Below are positions 1 through 9,357 of a DNA stretch of 64,000 nucleotides, piece by piece. The notes under the pieces were generated by a model, which saw nothing but the letters and a program-made list of their open reading frames with translations, was not told where the DNA came from and did not search any database. Source of the stretch: Paratinospora sagittata (lineage: Eukaryota > Streptophyta > Magnoliopsida > Ranunculales > Menispermaceae). Position numbers and translations under genes: made by a program. The DNA is taken from positions 35,742,816-35,806,815 of the forward strand of contig CM069606.1 of assembly GCA_035771175.1 (NCBI GenBank), in the 5' to 3' direction. How positions within the stretch are numbered: the stretch's first letter is position 1; every line of letters begins with the position of its first letter.

Positions 1-1107
1 ATTCTGATTGTTCTGCTGGCCTTGCTGATTGTGGTGTCGACCACCACCTCTGCCATTGCCGTTTTTACGGCCACCCCTTCCATAACGACCTCCACGGCCA
101 TGATTTCGAAAATTCTGATGGTTAGGGTTAGAAGGTTCAGCCGCAGGTGTTGTGGCCTCATTCTTCGAAACAGGGGCTGGGAGGGTTGGGTTTTGATTGT
201 AGTAGGACTTCTTCTTGTTGCCCTGTTGCGAGCCCTGTTGGGAAAACGTTGCAGGTCGTTTTCCCTTATTCATTCTCTGCTCCTGTAAAATCTTCTCTTG
301 TTCAAAGCTCATGGTCTTGTCAACAACCTCCTTGTAAATCTTAAGATCTAAGATTGACAAGGCTTGTCAAATATCATGTCGAAAGCCATTATAAAATTTC
401 TCAGTCTTATCTTGCTCCGTTGAGATGGTGGAGAGAGAGTAGACTGATAATTCTTTGAACTTTCCAGCATATTCCCTGACTGTCATGGTGCCCTGGTATA
501 ACTTAGCGAATTCCTGACGCTTTTGCCTCTTCACAGCGCTAGGAAAATACTCATCAATAAACATTGACTCGAACTATTGCCAAGTCATATCTGCTATGTT
601 GACCCTTGGGTCCTCTTTCACTGTTATCCACCATGTGTTTGCTCCACCAACAAGTTGGTAGGTCGCTAGTAGAATTTTGCGAGTCTCATCGAATCCCATT
701 GCATCAAGAGCCTTCTTTGACTCATCCAGCCACTTTTGCACCTCATCAGCCTCAATGGTGCCAGCGAAAGTAAGAGGTTGTAGCCTCTTGTACTTAGTAA
801 TCTGATTGGTTTGAGATTCTGATCCAAATCGTGCAGGTGCCTGAACAGTGGCAACCTGACTTGCCGTGATCTCACGAACGACAGTTTGAACAGTGACCTT
901 CATCGCCTCAATAAATTCGGCGAAAAAGGTTTTCATGCTTGAAGGCATGGCAAAGGGTGCTGGTGGGTGTGGTATTGCCTGTCCAGATGTAGTGGCAGTG
1001 TCGGGTGTGGCCTATGTTGTTGTCGGAGGCGGCGGTTCCTGAATCTCAGGAGGTGCCTCTACTGCTGGACGAACAGTACGTGGCCTTCCTCTCTTCCTGG
1101 TTTGCAT
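1..1107 (-). pseudogene. Ty3/gypsy family C gag, 5' part, broken
   Basis: This is the Gag of a Ty3/gypsy element; Gag forms the virus-like particle and binds element RNA. The ATG is at 1105-1107, chosen because the second copy at 63686 starts identically. The reading begins with a basic stretch (MQTRKRGRPRT), then a proline-rich part, then the retrotransposon-gag fold with FAGTIEADEVQKWLDE, an NTWW motif and YQGTMTVREYAGKFKELS. A Gly/Asn/Arg-rich tail reaches the window edge. Two in-frame stops are visible, near 1013-1015 and at 571-573, so it is a pseudogene. The zinc knuckle and pol would lie outside the window. The sequence before the ATG is a polypyrimidine tract ending CAG, shared with the other copy. 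The family call is firm; the exact clade is not. Confidence 0.85.
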
Positions 1108-1658
1108 TTTCTCACTGGCAAGGAGAAAAATAAAACCAAGATTTAGGAACTGTAGCCAAGTATAATGTTATAGTATGCTCAGCAACAATTTCGAGAGTAC
1201 TGCAATATTAAAATCACCTATTTTTCTAAGTATAGTGTAAGGTTCTTGTTGAGGAATCAAAAAATCTTATATATCTCGTATGTTTGGCCATGGTGTAAAA
1301 ACAAACAAGGTTAGAATGTTTATATAATAAGTATAAAACTTTGCAAGTATTTCAAATGATTTGGTTTTGGTCTTTGTGAACATACATATATATTTCATTG
1401 AAAATTCATCCGAGTCATAAGAATTCTAAGATTTGTCTCGGTAAATATCCTGATCTAACGTTCTATCGCAATCTTATATATTCAAACTCTTACTCTTAGT
1501 CTTTTCGATTATTATCCAAGTTCATGTGTCCCATACCAAATGACTTTGGTAATAAGGGTGTTAACCAAGTTAAGTTGCATGAACACAGTCTCTAAAAACA
1601 TTGGCTGAACAGAAGTTCACTAATAGTACGTCCAAATTTACTCGTCTCATACCGTATA
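1108..1658 (-). other. Family C gag leader, left copy (outer part)
   Basis: This is the non-coding leader upstream of gag and is an inverted copy of about 63160-63685. On the plus strand it holds GTCCCATACC at 1528-1537 and the one-mismatch form GTCTCATACC at 1644-1653, spaced 116 bases. Element A is inserted directly after the second motif, and the leader resumes at 12319. No ORF is convincing. Confidence 0.8.
1654..1658. repeat. Target-site duplication GTATA, left
   Basis: GTATA immediately precedes the TG of the 5' LTR of element A and is repeated at 12314-12318 after the CA of its 3' LTR. A 5-bp duplication is normal for Ty3/gypsy integrase. The uninterrupted copy near 63131-63151 confirms the empty-site arrangement, with one base difference. 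Confidence 0.93.
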
Positions 1659-1791
1659 TGTGACGCCCCGAAAATTATTTCATCTAGCCCATAACTCAAT
1701 TGCACTTTGCCCAAACTCTATGCGTTGCCTTGATATGTTTGGTGTTTGTTTGATGGTTGTTTAATGTTTGTATAGTTGATGCTTGATAATG

Positions 1792-1800
1792 TATATAAAT
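1792..1800 (+). promoter_or_regulatory. TATA box of element A LTR
   Basis: TATATAAAT lies 133 bases into the LTR and is repeated at 9491-9499 in the 3' LTR. It is the best TATA match early in the LTR, so U3 would be short and R-U5 long. The start site itself cannot be seen. Confidence 0.5.
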
Positions 1801-2097
1801 ATGTGTATCATAAATTGTATATGGGTCATGTTAAATTAAATTAAAATGCATATGTTATTATTTATGCATGGGTCCATTAAACCATGAATTGATATGAGTT
1901 AGGATTGATTGAATAAAAGGATAAATGAGAATGAAAATTTGGTGTATTAAATGGATTGGACATTTAAAATACATGGAAGCATGAAATTGGTTAAAGTACA
2001 TGTGGTTGGTATGGGTAGTATGAGACCAACACATGTGAAGGTTGGTGCATGAAAGTGGACAAGTGTCCCATGCCCTCAAGGAAGTGCTAGAATGAGT

Positions 2098-2265
2098 GGA
2101 GGGAATCAAGGAGAGAATGAAGGAGGAAATCAAGGAGAGAATCAAGGAGAGAATCAAAGAGGGAATCAAGGAAGTGCTAGAAAGAGGTGAGTGGAGAGAA
2201 AGGAAAGAAGAAGAGAAAGAAAAGAAGAGAAAGGGAAGAAGAAGAGAAAGAAGGAGAGAGTTGCA
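2098..2265 (+). repeat. Purine-rich minisatellite and tract in LTR A
   Basis: Units of about 15 bases (AATCAAGGAGAG and variants) repeat about six times, followed by a nearly pure A/G tract of about 80 bases. The same block is in the 3' LTR at about 9790-9962 with fewer units. It generates spurious Lys/Glu/Arg-rich ORFs on the plus strand and Ser/Leu-rich ones on the minus strand. Confidence 0.8.
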
Positions 2266-2334
2266 GGAGGAAGATCCCTGCGACGTTTTCATCAAAGAGG
2301 TAGATCTTTTGAATCTATGGTCAGATTGAGCTCC

Positions 2335-2745
2335 AAATTTTTCAGAAAGTTCGTAACTTATGGTTATTCATTCTGGTCGGTGGAGATCTTGATCAGAGGT
2401 TTCTTCTAAAAGATCTAACCTCTCAAACAAGGCTGGTCGGAAAGTCTGGATTTCTCGCACCATTTCGCTCAAACTTATAGATCTCCTTAATCTACCGTTG
2501 GATGGATATAACATTTGGGTATGTCGTGTACAACTGATAGTTCTACATTCTGAACGGTGCAGATCTTGATGTAGGTTTCTTCTGAGAGATCTAACCTATG
2601 AAACAAAGCTGGTCGGAGATTCTGGATTTCTCGTGGTATTTCGCTCAAACTTTTAGATCTCCTAAATCTACCGTTGGATGGATATCAAATTTGTGTATGT
2701 AGTTTATAGCTGACATTTCTGTATTCTGAACGGTGGAGATGTGTA
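2335..2745 (+). repeat. Imperfect tandem duplication in LTR A
   Basis: Two diverged units with a period of about 176 bases. Each has AGATCTAACCT, GCTGGTCGGA, TTTCGCTCAAACTT, ACCGTTGGATGGATAT and TCTGAACGGTG in the same order. The repeat is present in both LTRs. Confidence 0.75.
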
Positions 2746-3821
2746 GTCGTTTAGCATTTTGTGTGATATAGTCATCTGAATTTGAGTATTTGCGGCAGGA
2801 AAGGAGAAATTATCTGATTAGAGACTTGTTCATCAAATATACTATCTTTTCGGTCCACCGTTGGATTGGGCTAACATTTGGACAGAAGGTTTGTTTCTTC
2901 ACATACTTCAATCTGTACGGTTGATTTTGTGATTACATATTTCTGTTGGTATATTGATACATCTGAACAGAATAGTAAATGAAGAATTGGTAGGGTTGCT
3001 TGTATTAGACCAAAATTTAGAATATGAACATAGACCTTTCCAAATAGCTTGCATGTCAACTATGTTGGCCTAGTTGCCATTGTTGATGAACCCATGATGC
3101 AAAATCAGTGATATACATGGCTAAACATGGTGACCTAGTGTAAATCGACAATATGGCCTAAGTATGGAAAATTTCATATTTTATGGCTTTTGATGCTTTT
3201 GGCCTAGAATCATTGAATTGATGCAACTTATGTTTAATTAAGCATGATTAGAGTTGATTATGCTACTGATTTGGTGGTTGTGACCATATCATGGGTTAGG
3301 CCTACTTGTGATCAAGTGACCAATTTGGGCATGTTTATGCCTAAAGGAATTGAAAATCAGTATTTTTGATTAATAGAATGGTTTATGTATGAGAACTATG
3401 CATTAGAGGCCTAAGTCATGTGATTTGAGTTGAATGATGGGATTAGATGAGATTTAGGCCTATTGTTTATATGTGGGCTGATTTAGGGTTGATGTGTAAT
3501 GTCTATGTGATTGAGCATAGAAATTGATGTATGGTAGGATATTGATGTATGTTTCTGGATCTTGATTGGGTTGATTCGATTTGATGGTCGTGTGTGGTTA
3601 AATACTCTCGCGAGGCTTGGTTGTGAGTAGACTTCATTTATGATTATATCTTTTATGTCATCATATCACTTATATATTGTATGTTGAAAGCATGAATGTG
3701 TTCTAATGTTTTGAATGATGCATTGATTTGAGAAAACCTTATTACTTTGGTTGGGCCCATCTATCTGGCTAATAGGGGGACTTAACCTTGTCATAGGAGG
3801 GTTTTAGGAAAGGAAGAGATT

Positions 3822-3920
3822 GGGGTCAACGGTACGGTGAAATAGACGTGCACTAGTAACCCAAAATAAACATGATTGGGATCAACGGTACGGTGAAATA
3901 GACGTGCACTAGTAACCCAA
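3822..3920 (+). repeat. Direct repeat (2 units) in LTR A
   Basis: TCAACGGTACGGTGAAATAG followed by ACGTGCACTAGTAACCCAA occurs twice, about 55 bases apart. It is also duplicated in the 3' LTR near 11500-11596. Function unknown. Confidence 0.85.
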
Positions 3921-4641
3921 TGCATGTGGAATGTGGATCCAAATTGATAAGCTTTTACTTGCATCGAACTTATTATAAATGCTTGATATCTTTATGTTAT
4001 GAGCTTTTAATCATGCTACACATTGACATGCATACATGATATTTATTGATGAGTATTGATAGCATATTTGAATTCTATTCACTGGGCACCGTTGGCTCAC
4101 CCTCATTTTCCTCTTTCAGGTCCTTCTGTCCCGAATAAGGGCAAAGGAGTAGTTATACCTTGAGGGCCTTGCCTGCGAGAGAATCCAAAGCCTCGATGTG
4201 AGTTGTGAGGCATTTTGATTGAACTGTGTTTTAAATTATGAAGTATTATATTTTGGATTATGTAATTATAACACTTACCACATTGTAGTTTGGGTGAGTT
4301 GGGACTTGTTAGATAAACCATGTGGGCATATGACGATTTTTATTTGTACCCACAATTTTGGACTTTATGTGTATGTCAATTTTAATGGACTGTAGGGATT
4401 ATGATTTTATTTATGGTTCATTTTTATGGATTATCCCTTGTCTTTGATGATTAATACGGTGGGTAGTTTTGTTTAGTACCTTTTAATATTATGTCGTTGT
4501 TTGAGATAAGGCTCGTAGGGTCTCAACCACCTCTCGGGAGTTGAAGAGTGGTCGGAGATGCTTACGCCGGGCGTCCCGCCCCGGCATTCCGCATGCCATT
4601 CCCTGCGGGGTTGGTGGTCCGGGGCGCGGGGTCGCCACAGT

Positions 4642-4654
4642 TGGTATCAGAGCC
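4642..4654 (+). promoter_or_regulatory. Primer-binding site, tRNA-iMet
   Basis: TGGTATCAGAGCC starts two bases after the 5' LTR and matches the usual plant initiator-Met tRNA primer-binding site, where minus-strand DNA synthesis begins. Confidence 0.92.
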
Positions 4655-4794
4655 TGATTTTACCAGGTTTGGTCTATGTATTAGACTTAGATGACTTTGA
4701 CCTAGGAATTGGGTGAGAGATTTAGGTGATTAAAAAGCTTGAAGGAACTAACTTAAAAGCCTTACTATCATATTTTCTGCGTGTATTATATGAT

Positions 4795-4863
4795 ATGGGT
4801 AGTTATAATGCGGGCACTGGTGGGGCCGAGGCTAGTGGAGCTGCAGAGGCAGCAGGACCTTAA
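4795..4863 (+). CDS. Short in-frame upstream ORF before gag A
   Basis: A 22-codon reading (MGSYNAGTGGAEASG...) ends with TAA directly abutting the gag ATG at 4864 and in the same frame. It may be the original Gag N-terminus cut off by a point mutation, or a true upstream ORF allowing reinitiation. The sequence does not decide between these. Confidence 0.4.
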   Translation: MGSYNAGTGGAEASGAAEAAGP

Positions 4864-5607
4864 ATGGCTGTACCTCAGCCTATGCCTACACCTTCTCCTA
4901 TTGTTGTGGAGAACCCCACTGATCGGCAGATCAGACTGCTAGAGAAGTTCATGAAGCTAAAGCCTAAGGAATTAACTGGTGGGGTTGACTTGAAGAAGGC
5001 CGAAGATTGGCTGAAGAATGTCGAGAAGATCAGTCGCTCCTTAGAGCTTGATGAGGGGTCTCAGGTCCTATGTGCTGCTCACACACTGGAGAGTGATGCA
5101 GAGGACTGGTGGCTTTCAGTGTTGGATACACAGGGGGCAGTGAAGAGTTGGGACACCTTCAAACGGTTGTTCTTACAGGCTTACGTTCCAGAGACTGAGA
5201 GACAGGCTAAGCAACTCGAGTTTTTGAATCTCGCACAGGGCACCATGTCAGTCAGGGAGTACGAGCTCAGATTTAGGCAGCTCGCAGTTTATGCTCCTGG
5301 GTTAGTTCAGACGCCGAGTGACAAGATTATAAGGTTTTCTTTGAACCTAAGGCCTGCGATCCGACAGGCCTTGTCTGTGACGAAGATGACTGATTTTACC
5401 ACAGTGGTCCAGAGGGCCAAACAGTATGAGTTGGCTGAGCGGGTTGATGGTATGTCTACACGGGCAGCTCCAGGTGAACAGACTTCACAAGCAGAGTCTG
5501 GGGGACAGTTCCAAACTCCGTGGAAGAAAGGAAGATGGGAAAGGAAGAGAAAGTTTTATGGAAGAGCACAGTCTGATGGTGCTCAGAGTATGGCATCACA
5601 GGTTTAG
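4864..5607 (+). CDS. Gag (capsid part), element A
   Basis: 247 codons of retrotransposon Gag, the particle-forming protein. The retrotransposon-gag fold runs over about residues 20-190: KELTGGVDLKKAEDWLKNVE, then EDWW, then LAQGTMSVREYELRFRQLA. The C-terminus is Lys/Arg-rich. It ends at a TAG (5605-5607) in the same frame as the following protease-RT ORF, so the stop splits what is a single polyprotein in related elements. An ATG in frame at 4795 followed by a TAA suggests the ancestral start was further upstream. Confidence 0.9.
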   Translation: MAVPQPMPTPSPIVVENPTDRQIRLLEKFMKLKPKELTGGVDLKKAEDWLKNVEKISRSLELDEGSQVLCAAHTLESDAEDWWLSVLDTQGAVKSWDTFKRLFLQAYVPETERQAKQLEFLNLAQGTMSVREYELRFRQLAVYAPGLVQTPSDKIIRFSLNLRPAIRQALSVTKMTDFTTVVQRAKQYELAERVDGMSTRAAPGEQTSQAESGGQFQTPWKKGRWERKRKFYGRAQSDGAQSMASQV

Positions 5608-5616
5608 ATTGGTATA

Positions 5617-7659
5617 ATGGCCTCACCAGTGGTTTCCTTTCCTGTCCCTATTCCTACTCAGGCACCGAGTGCACCAAGACCCCCATTCCCACAGAATGTT
5701 GGCCGAGGCAGAGGTAGAGGCCGAGGAAGCTGTGTGACGACATCTCAGAATGGATCATCTGCGCCCAGGGCTCCGTTCTTATCTTATCAATGTGGGCAGG
5801 CTGGGCATAGGAAGTTAGAGTGTCCAAATTTTCAGGGAGCTCAGGGACTTGTGCAGCAGTCCAGTGCCAGAGAGACAGCGAAGGCAGCTACTGAGCCAGA
5901 CCCGACAGCATCCAGGACTTTGGTGGAAGGTACTCTTATTATTTGTGGTACTTCTATGCATGTATTATTTGATGCTGGGTCTACATTATCATTCATATAT
6001 GGACGTATGGTAGATAGTTTGCATTTGACTCCCATTAGGGCTAGTACATGGTTAGTGGTGAGTACTGTAGCTGGGGAGAGGATCTACCCGAACATGATCT
6101 GTAGCCAGTGTGTGGTTCAGATTGGTGATGTTGAGATGCCTATTGACTTTCGAGTCCTAGAGTTTTTAGAGTTTGATGCAATTTTAGGGATGGATTGGCT
6201 CGCGGCTTATCATGCAATTGTCGACTGTTTCGCGAAGAGAATCATTTTTCAGATCCCCGGACACCCAGTGTTTACACTACAGGGTAGAGCTTCAGACCAG
6301 ACAGTCACAAGGGGTAGATTTGTGACTGATGGAGATAGGGAGATTTTGGCTGGGTTAGTGCCTGATGAGGAAGAGACTAGTGAGGTGATACTGGAGGATA
6401 TTGCCATTGTTAGGGACTTTCCAGATGTGTTCCCTACGGATCTTCCAGGATTACCACCGAAGCGAGAGATCGATTTCATTGTTGAACTAGTCCCTGGCAC
6501 GAAGCCTATCTCCATGACACCATATAGAATGGCGCCAGCCGAGTTGAGAGAGTTGCAGAAACAGCTCGAGGAGTTATTGGCTAAGGGCTTTATTTGCCCA
6601 AGCGTGTCACCCTGGGGAGCTCCAGTTCTTTTTGTGAAAAAGAAAGATGGGAGCTTGCGGTTGTGCATCGACTATCGCCAATTGAACAGGGTGACCATCA
6701 AGAACAAATATCCTCTCCCAAGGATTGATGACTTATTTGATAAGTTGAGGGGAGCGAGGTATTTTTCGAAGATTGATTTGCGTTCCGGGTATCATCAGCT
6801 GAGGATCAGGGAGGAGGATGTGCCTAAGACAGCATTCAGGACCCGCTATGGACATTATGAGTTCCTTGTGATGCCATTTGGTGTGACTAATGCACCGGCG
6901 ATGTTCATGGACCTGATGCAGAGGGTCTTTAGGCAGTATCTGGATAAGTTTGTCATCGTCTTCATTGATGACATATTGGTGTATTCCAAGACTCAGGCTG
7001 AGCATGAAGAACACCTTAGAGTGACCTTGCAAACTCTGAGAGAGCATAGGCTATATGCAAAGCTGAGCAAGTGCGAGTTTTGGATCACCGAAGTGAAGTT
7101 CTTAGGTCATGTGGTAAGTTCTGAGGGGATTTCAGTTGATCCGTCTAAGGTTGAAGCCATTATCAGTTGGCCTAGGCCTACCACAGTGACCGAGATCAGA
7201 AGATTTCTTGGGTTAGCTGGTTACTATAGGAGATTCGTTCAGGGATTCTCCAAGATAGCTACGCCTATGACTAGGCTCACCCAGAAAGATGTGTCCTTTG
7301 TATGGACCGAGGAGTGTGAGAATGCCTTTTTAGAGCTGAAGAAAAGATTGACATCTACGCCAGTGTTGATTTTGCCAGAGCCTGATCAGGAGTTGGTTAT
7401 CTATACTGATGCCTCTCGTATCGGCTTGGGTTGCGTGTTGATGCAGAAGGATAGGGTCATTGCTTATGCATCGAGGCAGTTGAAGGTGCATGAAAAGAAC
7501 TACCCTGTTCATGACTTAGAATTGGCCGCAGTGGTTTTTGCTTTGAAAATTTGGAGGCATTATCTCTATGGTGAGAGATTCACTTTGTATTCTGACCATA
7601 AGAGCCTCAAGTACTTGTTCTCTCAGAAGGAATTGAACATGAGGCAGAGAAGTGGTTAG
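5617..7659 (+). CDS. Zinc knuckle, protease, reverse transcriptase and RNase H, element A
   Basis: 680 codons. An Arg/Gly-rich stretch (about residues 28-38) precedes a zinc knuckle, C59-x4-H64-x4-C69, in which the expected first Cys (residue 56) is Ser. The aspartic protease motif is [11 protein letters not shown] near residue 117, DAG instead of the commoner DSG. The reverse transcriptase has [33 protein letters not shown] and the catalytic [10 protein letters not shown] at about 6961. RNase H has IYTDAS (about 7401) and YSDHKSL. The frame fails after LNMRQR: relative to the domain one base is missing near 7652, and a stop follows at 7657-7659. The rest of pol continues in another frame from 7653. 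Confidence 0.93.
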   Translation: MASPVVSFPVPIPTQAPSAPRPPFPQNVGRGRGRGRGSCVTTSQNGSSAPRAPFLSYQCGQAGHRKLECPNFQGAQGLVQQSSARETAKAATEPDPTASRTLVEGTLIICGTSMHVLFDAGSTLSFIYGRMVDSLHLTPIRASTWLVVSTVAGERIYPNMICSQCVVQIGDVEMPIDFRVLEFLEFDAILGMDWLAAYHAIVDCFAKRIIFQIPGHPVFTLQGRASDQTVTRGRFVTDGDREILAGLVPDEEETSEVILEDIAIVRDFPDVFPTDLPGLPPKREIDFIVELVPGTKPISMTPYRMAPAELRELQKQLEELLAKGFICPSVSPWGAPVLFVKKKDGSLRLCIDYRQLNRVTIKNKYPLPRIDDLFDKLRGARYFSKIDLRSGYHQLRIREEDVPKTAFRTRYGHYEFLVMPFGVTNAPAMFMDLMQRVFRQYLDKFVIVFIDDILVYSKTQAEHEEHLRVTLQTLREHRLYAKLSKCEFWITEVKFLGHVVSSEGISVDPSKVEAIISWPRPTTVTEIRRFLGLAGYYRRFVQGFSKIATPMTRLTQKDVSFVWTEECENAFLELKKRLTSTPVLILPEPDQELVIYTDASRIGLGCVLMQKDRVIAYASRQLKVHEKNYPVHDLELAAVVFALKIWRHYLYGERFTLYSDHKSLKYLFSQKELNMRQRSG

Positions 7660-9314
7660 AGCTCCTCAAAGACTATGATTTTACATTAGAATACCACCCA
7701 GGTAAAGCCAATGTAGTGGCTGATGCGTTGAGCAGGAAGCAGGTAGAGACAGTTATGGTAGCACACCAGATGTCTCATGAGTGGAGACTACTTGAGGCGG
7801 CTACGGTTATGAGTATATGTGCTACCCCTTCAGATCAGATTGTGATATGTGCTCAAATGAGAGCTCAGCCTACACAAGTCCAGGAGGTAATTGACCAACA
7901 GAGACTTGACGTTGATTATGGGATATACAAGTCTTGGGCTGAGAGCAGTGATTTTACTGATTGGCACTTGTCATCTGATGGTGCCTTGAGATTTAGGGGA
8001 CGTTTATGGGTTCCCGCAGATCCACGACTTAGACAGAGTGTTCTCCAAGAGGCTCACAGATCTCATTATGCTATTCATCCTGGCGGAACCAAGATGTATC
8101 ATGATATGAAAAGAATGTATTGGTGGCCCGACATGAAGAGAGAAATAGCTCAGTTCATTCAGAGGTGTGAGATCTGTCAAAGAGTCAAAGCTGAGCATCA
8201 GAGGCCTGGAGGGCAGATGCAACCGCTTGCCATTCCTGAGTGGAAATGGGAGCATGTCACTATGGACTTTGTTGTGGGATTACCCAACACCCCGAGGAGA
8301 CATGATGCTGTTTGGGTTATTATTGATCGCTTGACCAAGTCCGCTCACTTTCTACCGGTGAATACTAGGGATTCTATGGACAAGCTGAGCAGACTCTATA
8401 TGCGGGAGATAGTCAGATTACATGGAGTGCCAGTTTCGATTGTGTCAGATAGGGATCCGAGGTTTACATCGGTATTCTGGCAGGGGTTGCAGAGGCAGCT
8501 CGGCACTAGACTAGATCTCAGTACCGCTTTTCATCCCAAGACGGATGGCCAGTCTGAGAGGTTGATATCGATTTTAGAGGATATGCTTCGAGCTTGTGTC
8601 CTTGAGTCCAGTGGTAACTGGGAGGAGTACATACATCTGTGTGAGTTCGCATACAACAACAGCTATCAGTCCAGTATTGGCATGGCTCCTTTTGAGGCAT
8701 TGTATGGTCGACCATGTAGATCTCCGATCTGTTGGACGGAGGTAGGGGATGTTGTGGTGATGGGACCAAAGTTTGTACAAGAACACACAGAGAAGATTAA
8801 GAGGATCAAGCATAATATGAAAGTAGCCCAAGACAGGCAGAAGAGTTACACTGATGCCAAGCGGAAGACCGTAGAGTTCGAGGTAGGTGACCAAGTTTTA
8901 TTGAAGGTCTCACCTCAGAAGAGCCAAACTAGATTTGGGATAAAAGGCAAGCTCGCTCCGAGATTTATTGGGCTGTTTGAGGTTTTAGAACGAATTGGCC
9001 CCGTCGCTTACCGATTAGCCTTGCCACCTCAGTTAGCAGCAGTCCACAATGTCTTTCATGTGTCAATGTTGAGAGTGTACAAGAGTGATTTTGATCACGT
9101 CTTGGACTGGAGGAACATTGAACTGAGGCAGGATGAGACTTATGATGAGGAACCTATTCAGATACTTGACCGGAAGGTCCAGAGGTTACGTAACCGCGAG
9201 ATTCCGATGGTTAAGGTGAGATGGCAGTTCCATGGTGAGGAGCAGGTTACTTGGGAGCGTGAGGACTACATGATGGAGCACTTTGTCGATTTCATGGGCT
9301 TAGGTATTTCTTAA
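7653..9314 (+). CDS. RNase H end, integrase and chromodomain-like tail, element A
   Basis: This is the continuation of pol after the frameshift, open from 7653 without its own start codon. It has the RNase H connection ([13 protein letters not shown]), then the integrase HHCC zinc-binding region at about 8052-8185 (HPGGTKMY, then CEICQRVK). The DDE core follows: Asp in TMDFVVGLP (about 8262), Asp in VSDRDPRF (about 8447), Glu in DGQSERLI (about 8556). The C-terminus has the SPRFIGPF-type motif (here APRFIGLF), VFHVSMLR, and a chromodomain-like end ([19 protein letters not shown]) that in chromoviruses is thought to direct integration to heterochromatin. It terminates 43 bases before the 3' LTR. 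Confidence 0.92.
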   Translation, partial: WLELLKDYDFTLEYHPGKANVVADALSRKQVETVMVAHQMSHEWRLLEAATVMSICATPSDQIVICAQMRAQPTQVQEVIDQQRLDVDYGIYKSWAESSDFTDWHLSSDGALRFRGRLWVPADPRLRQSVLQEAHRSHYAIHPGGTKMYHDMKRMYWWPDMKREIAQFIQRCEICQRVKAEHQRPGGQMQPLAIPEWKWEHVTMDFVVGLPNTPRRHDAVWVIIDRLTKSAHFLPVNTRDSMDKLSRLYMREIVRLHGVPVSIVSDRDPRFTSVFWQGLQRQLGTRLDLSTAFHPKTDGQSERLISILEDMLRACVLESSGNWEEYIHLCEFAYNNSYQSSIGMAPFEALYGRPCRSPICWTEVGDVVVMGPKFVQEHTEKIKRIKHNMKVAQDRQKSYTDAKRKTVEFEVGDQVLLKVSPQKSQTRFGIKGKLAPRFIGLFEVLERIGPVAYRLALPPQLAAVHNVFHVSMLRVYKSDFDHVLDWRNIELRQDETYDEEPIQILDRKVQRLRNREIPMVKVRWQFHGEEQVTWEREDYMMEHFVDFMGLGIS

Positions 9315-9340
9315 CCTTAAAACTTCGAGGACGAAGTTCA

Positions 9341-9357
9341 TTCTAAGGTGGGTGTGA
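9341..9357 (+). promoter_or_regulatory. Polypurine tract of element A
   Basis: The purine-rich AAGGTGGGTGTGA lies immediately before the TG of the 3' LTR, the expected site of plus-strand priming. It is interrupted by Ts, so it is not a perfect tract. Confidence 0.7.

Larger units (their letters stand above)
1659..4639 (+). repeat. 5' LTR of element A
   Basis: This 2981-bp LTR begins TGTGACGCCCCG and ends GTCGCCACA. It carries a TATA box near 1792, a purine-rich repeat, an imperfect tandem duplication of about 176 bp and a direct repeat near 3822-3920. No coding region is credible; the ORFs inside are purine-rich low-complexity readings. The matching 3' LTR is at 9358-12313. Confidence 0.95.

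Noticed and set aside
6249..6668. Minus-strand ORFs inside element A pol (several of 60-140 codons)
   Set aside because: Shadows of the plus-strand RT and integrase coding frames.
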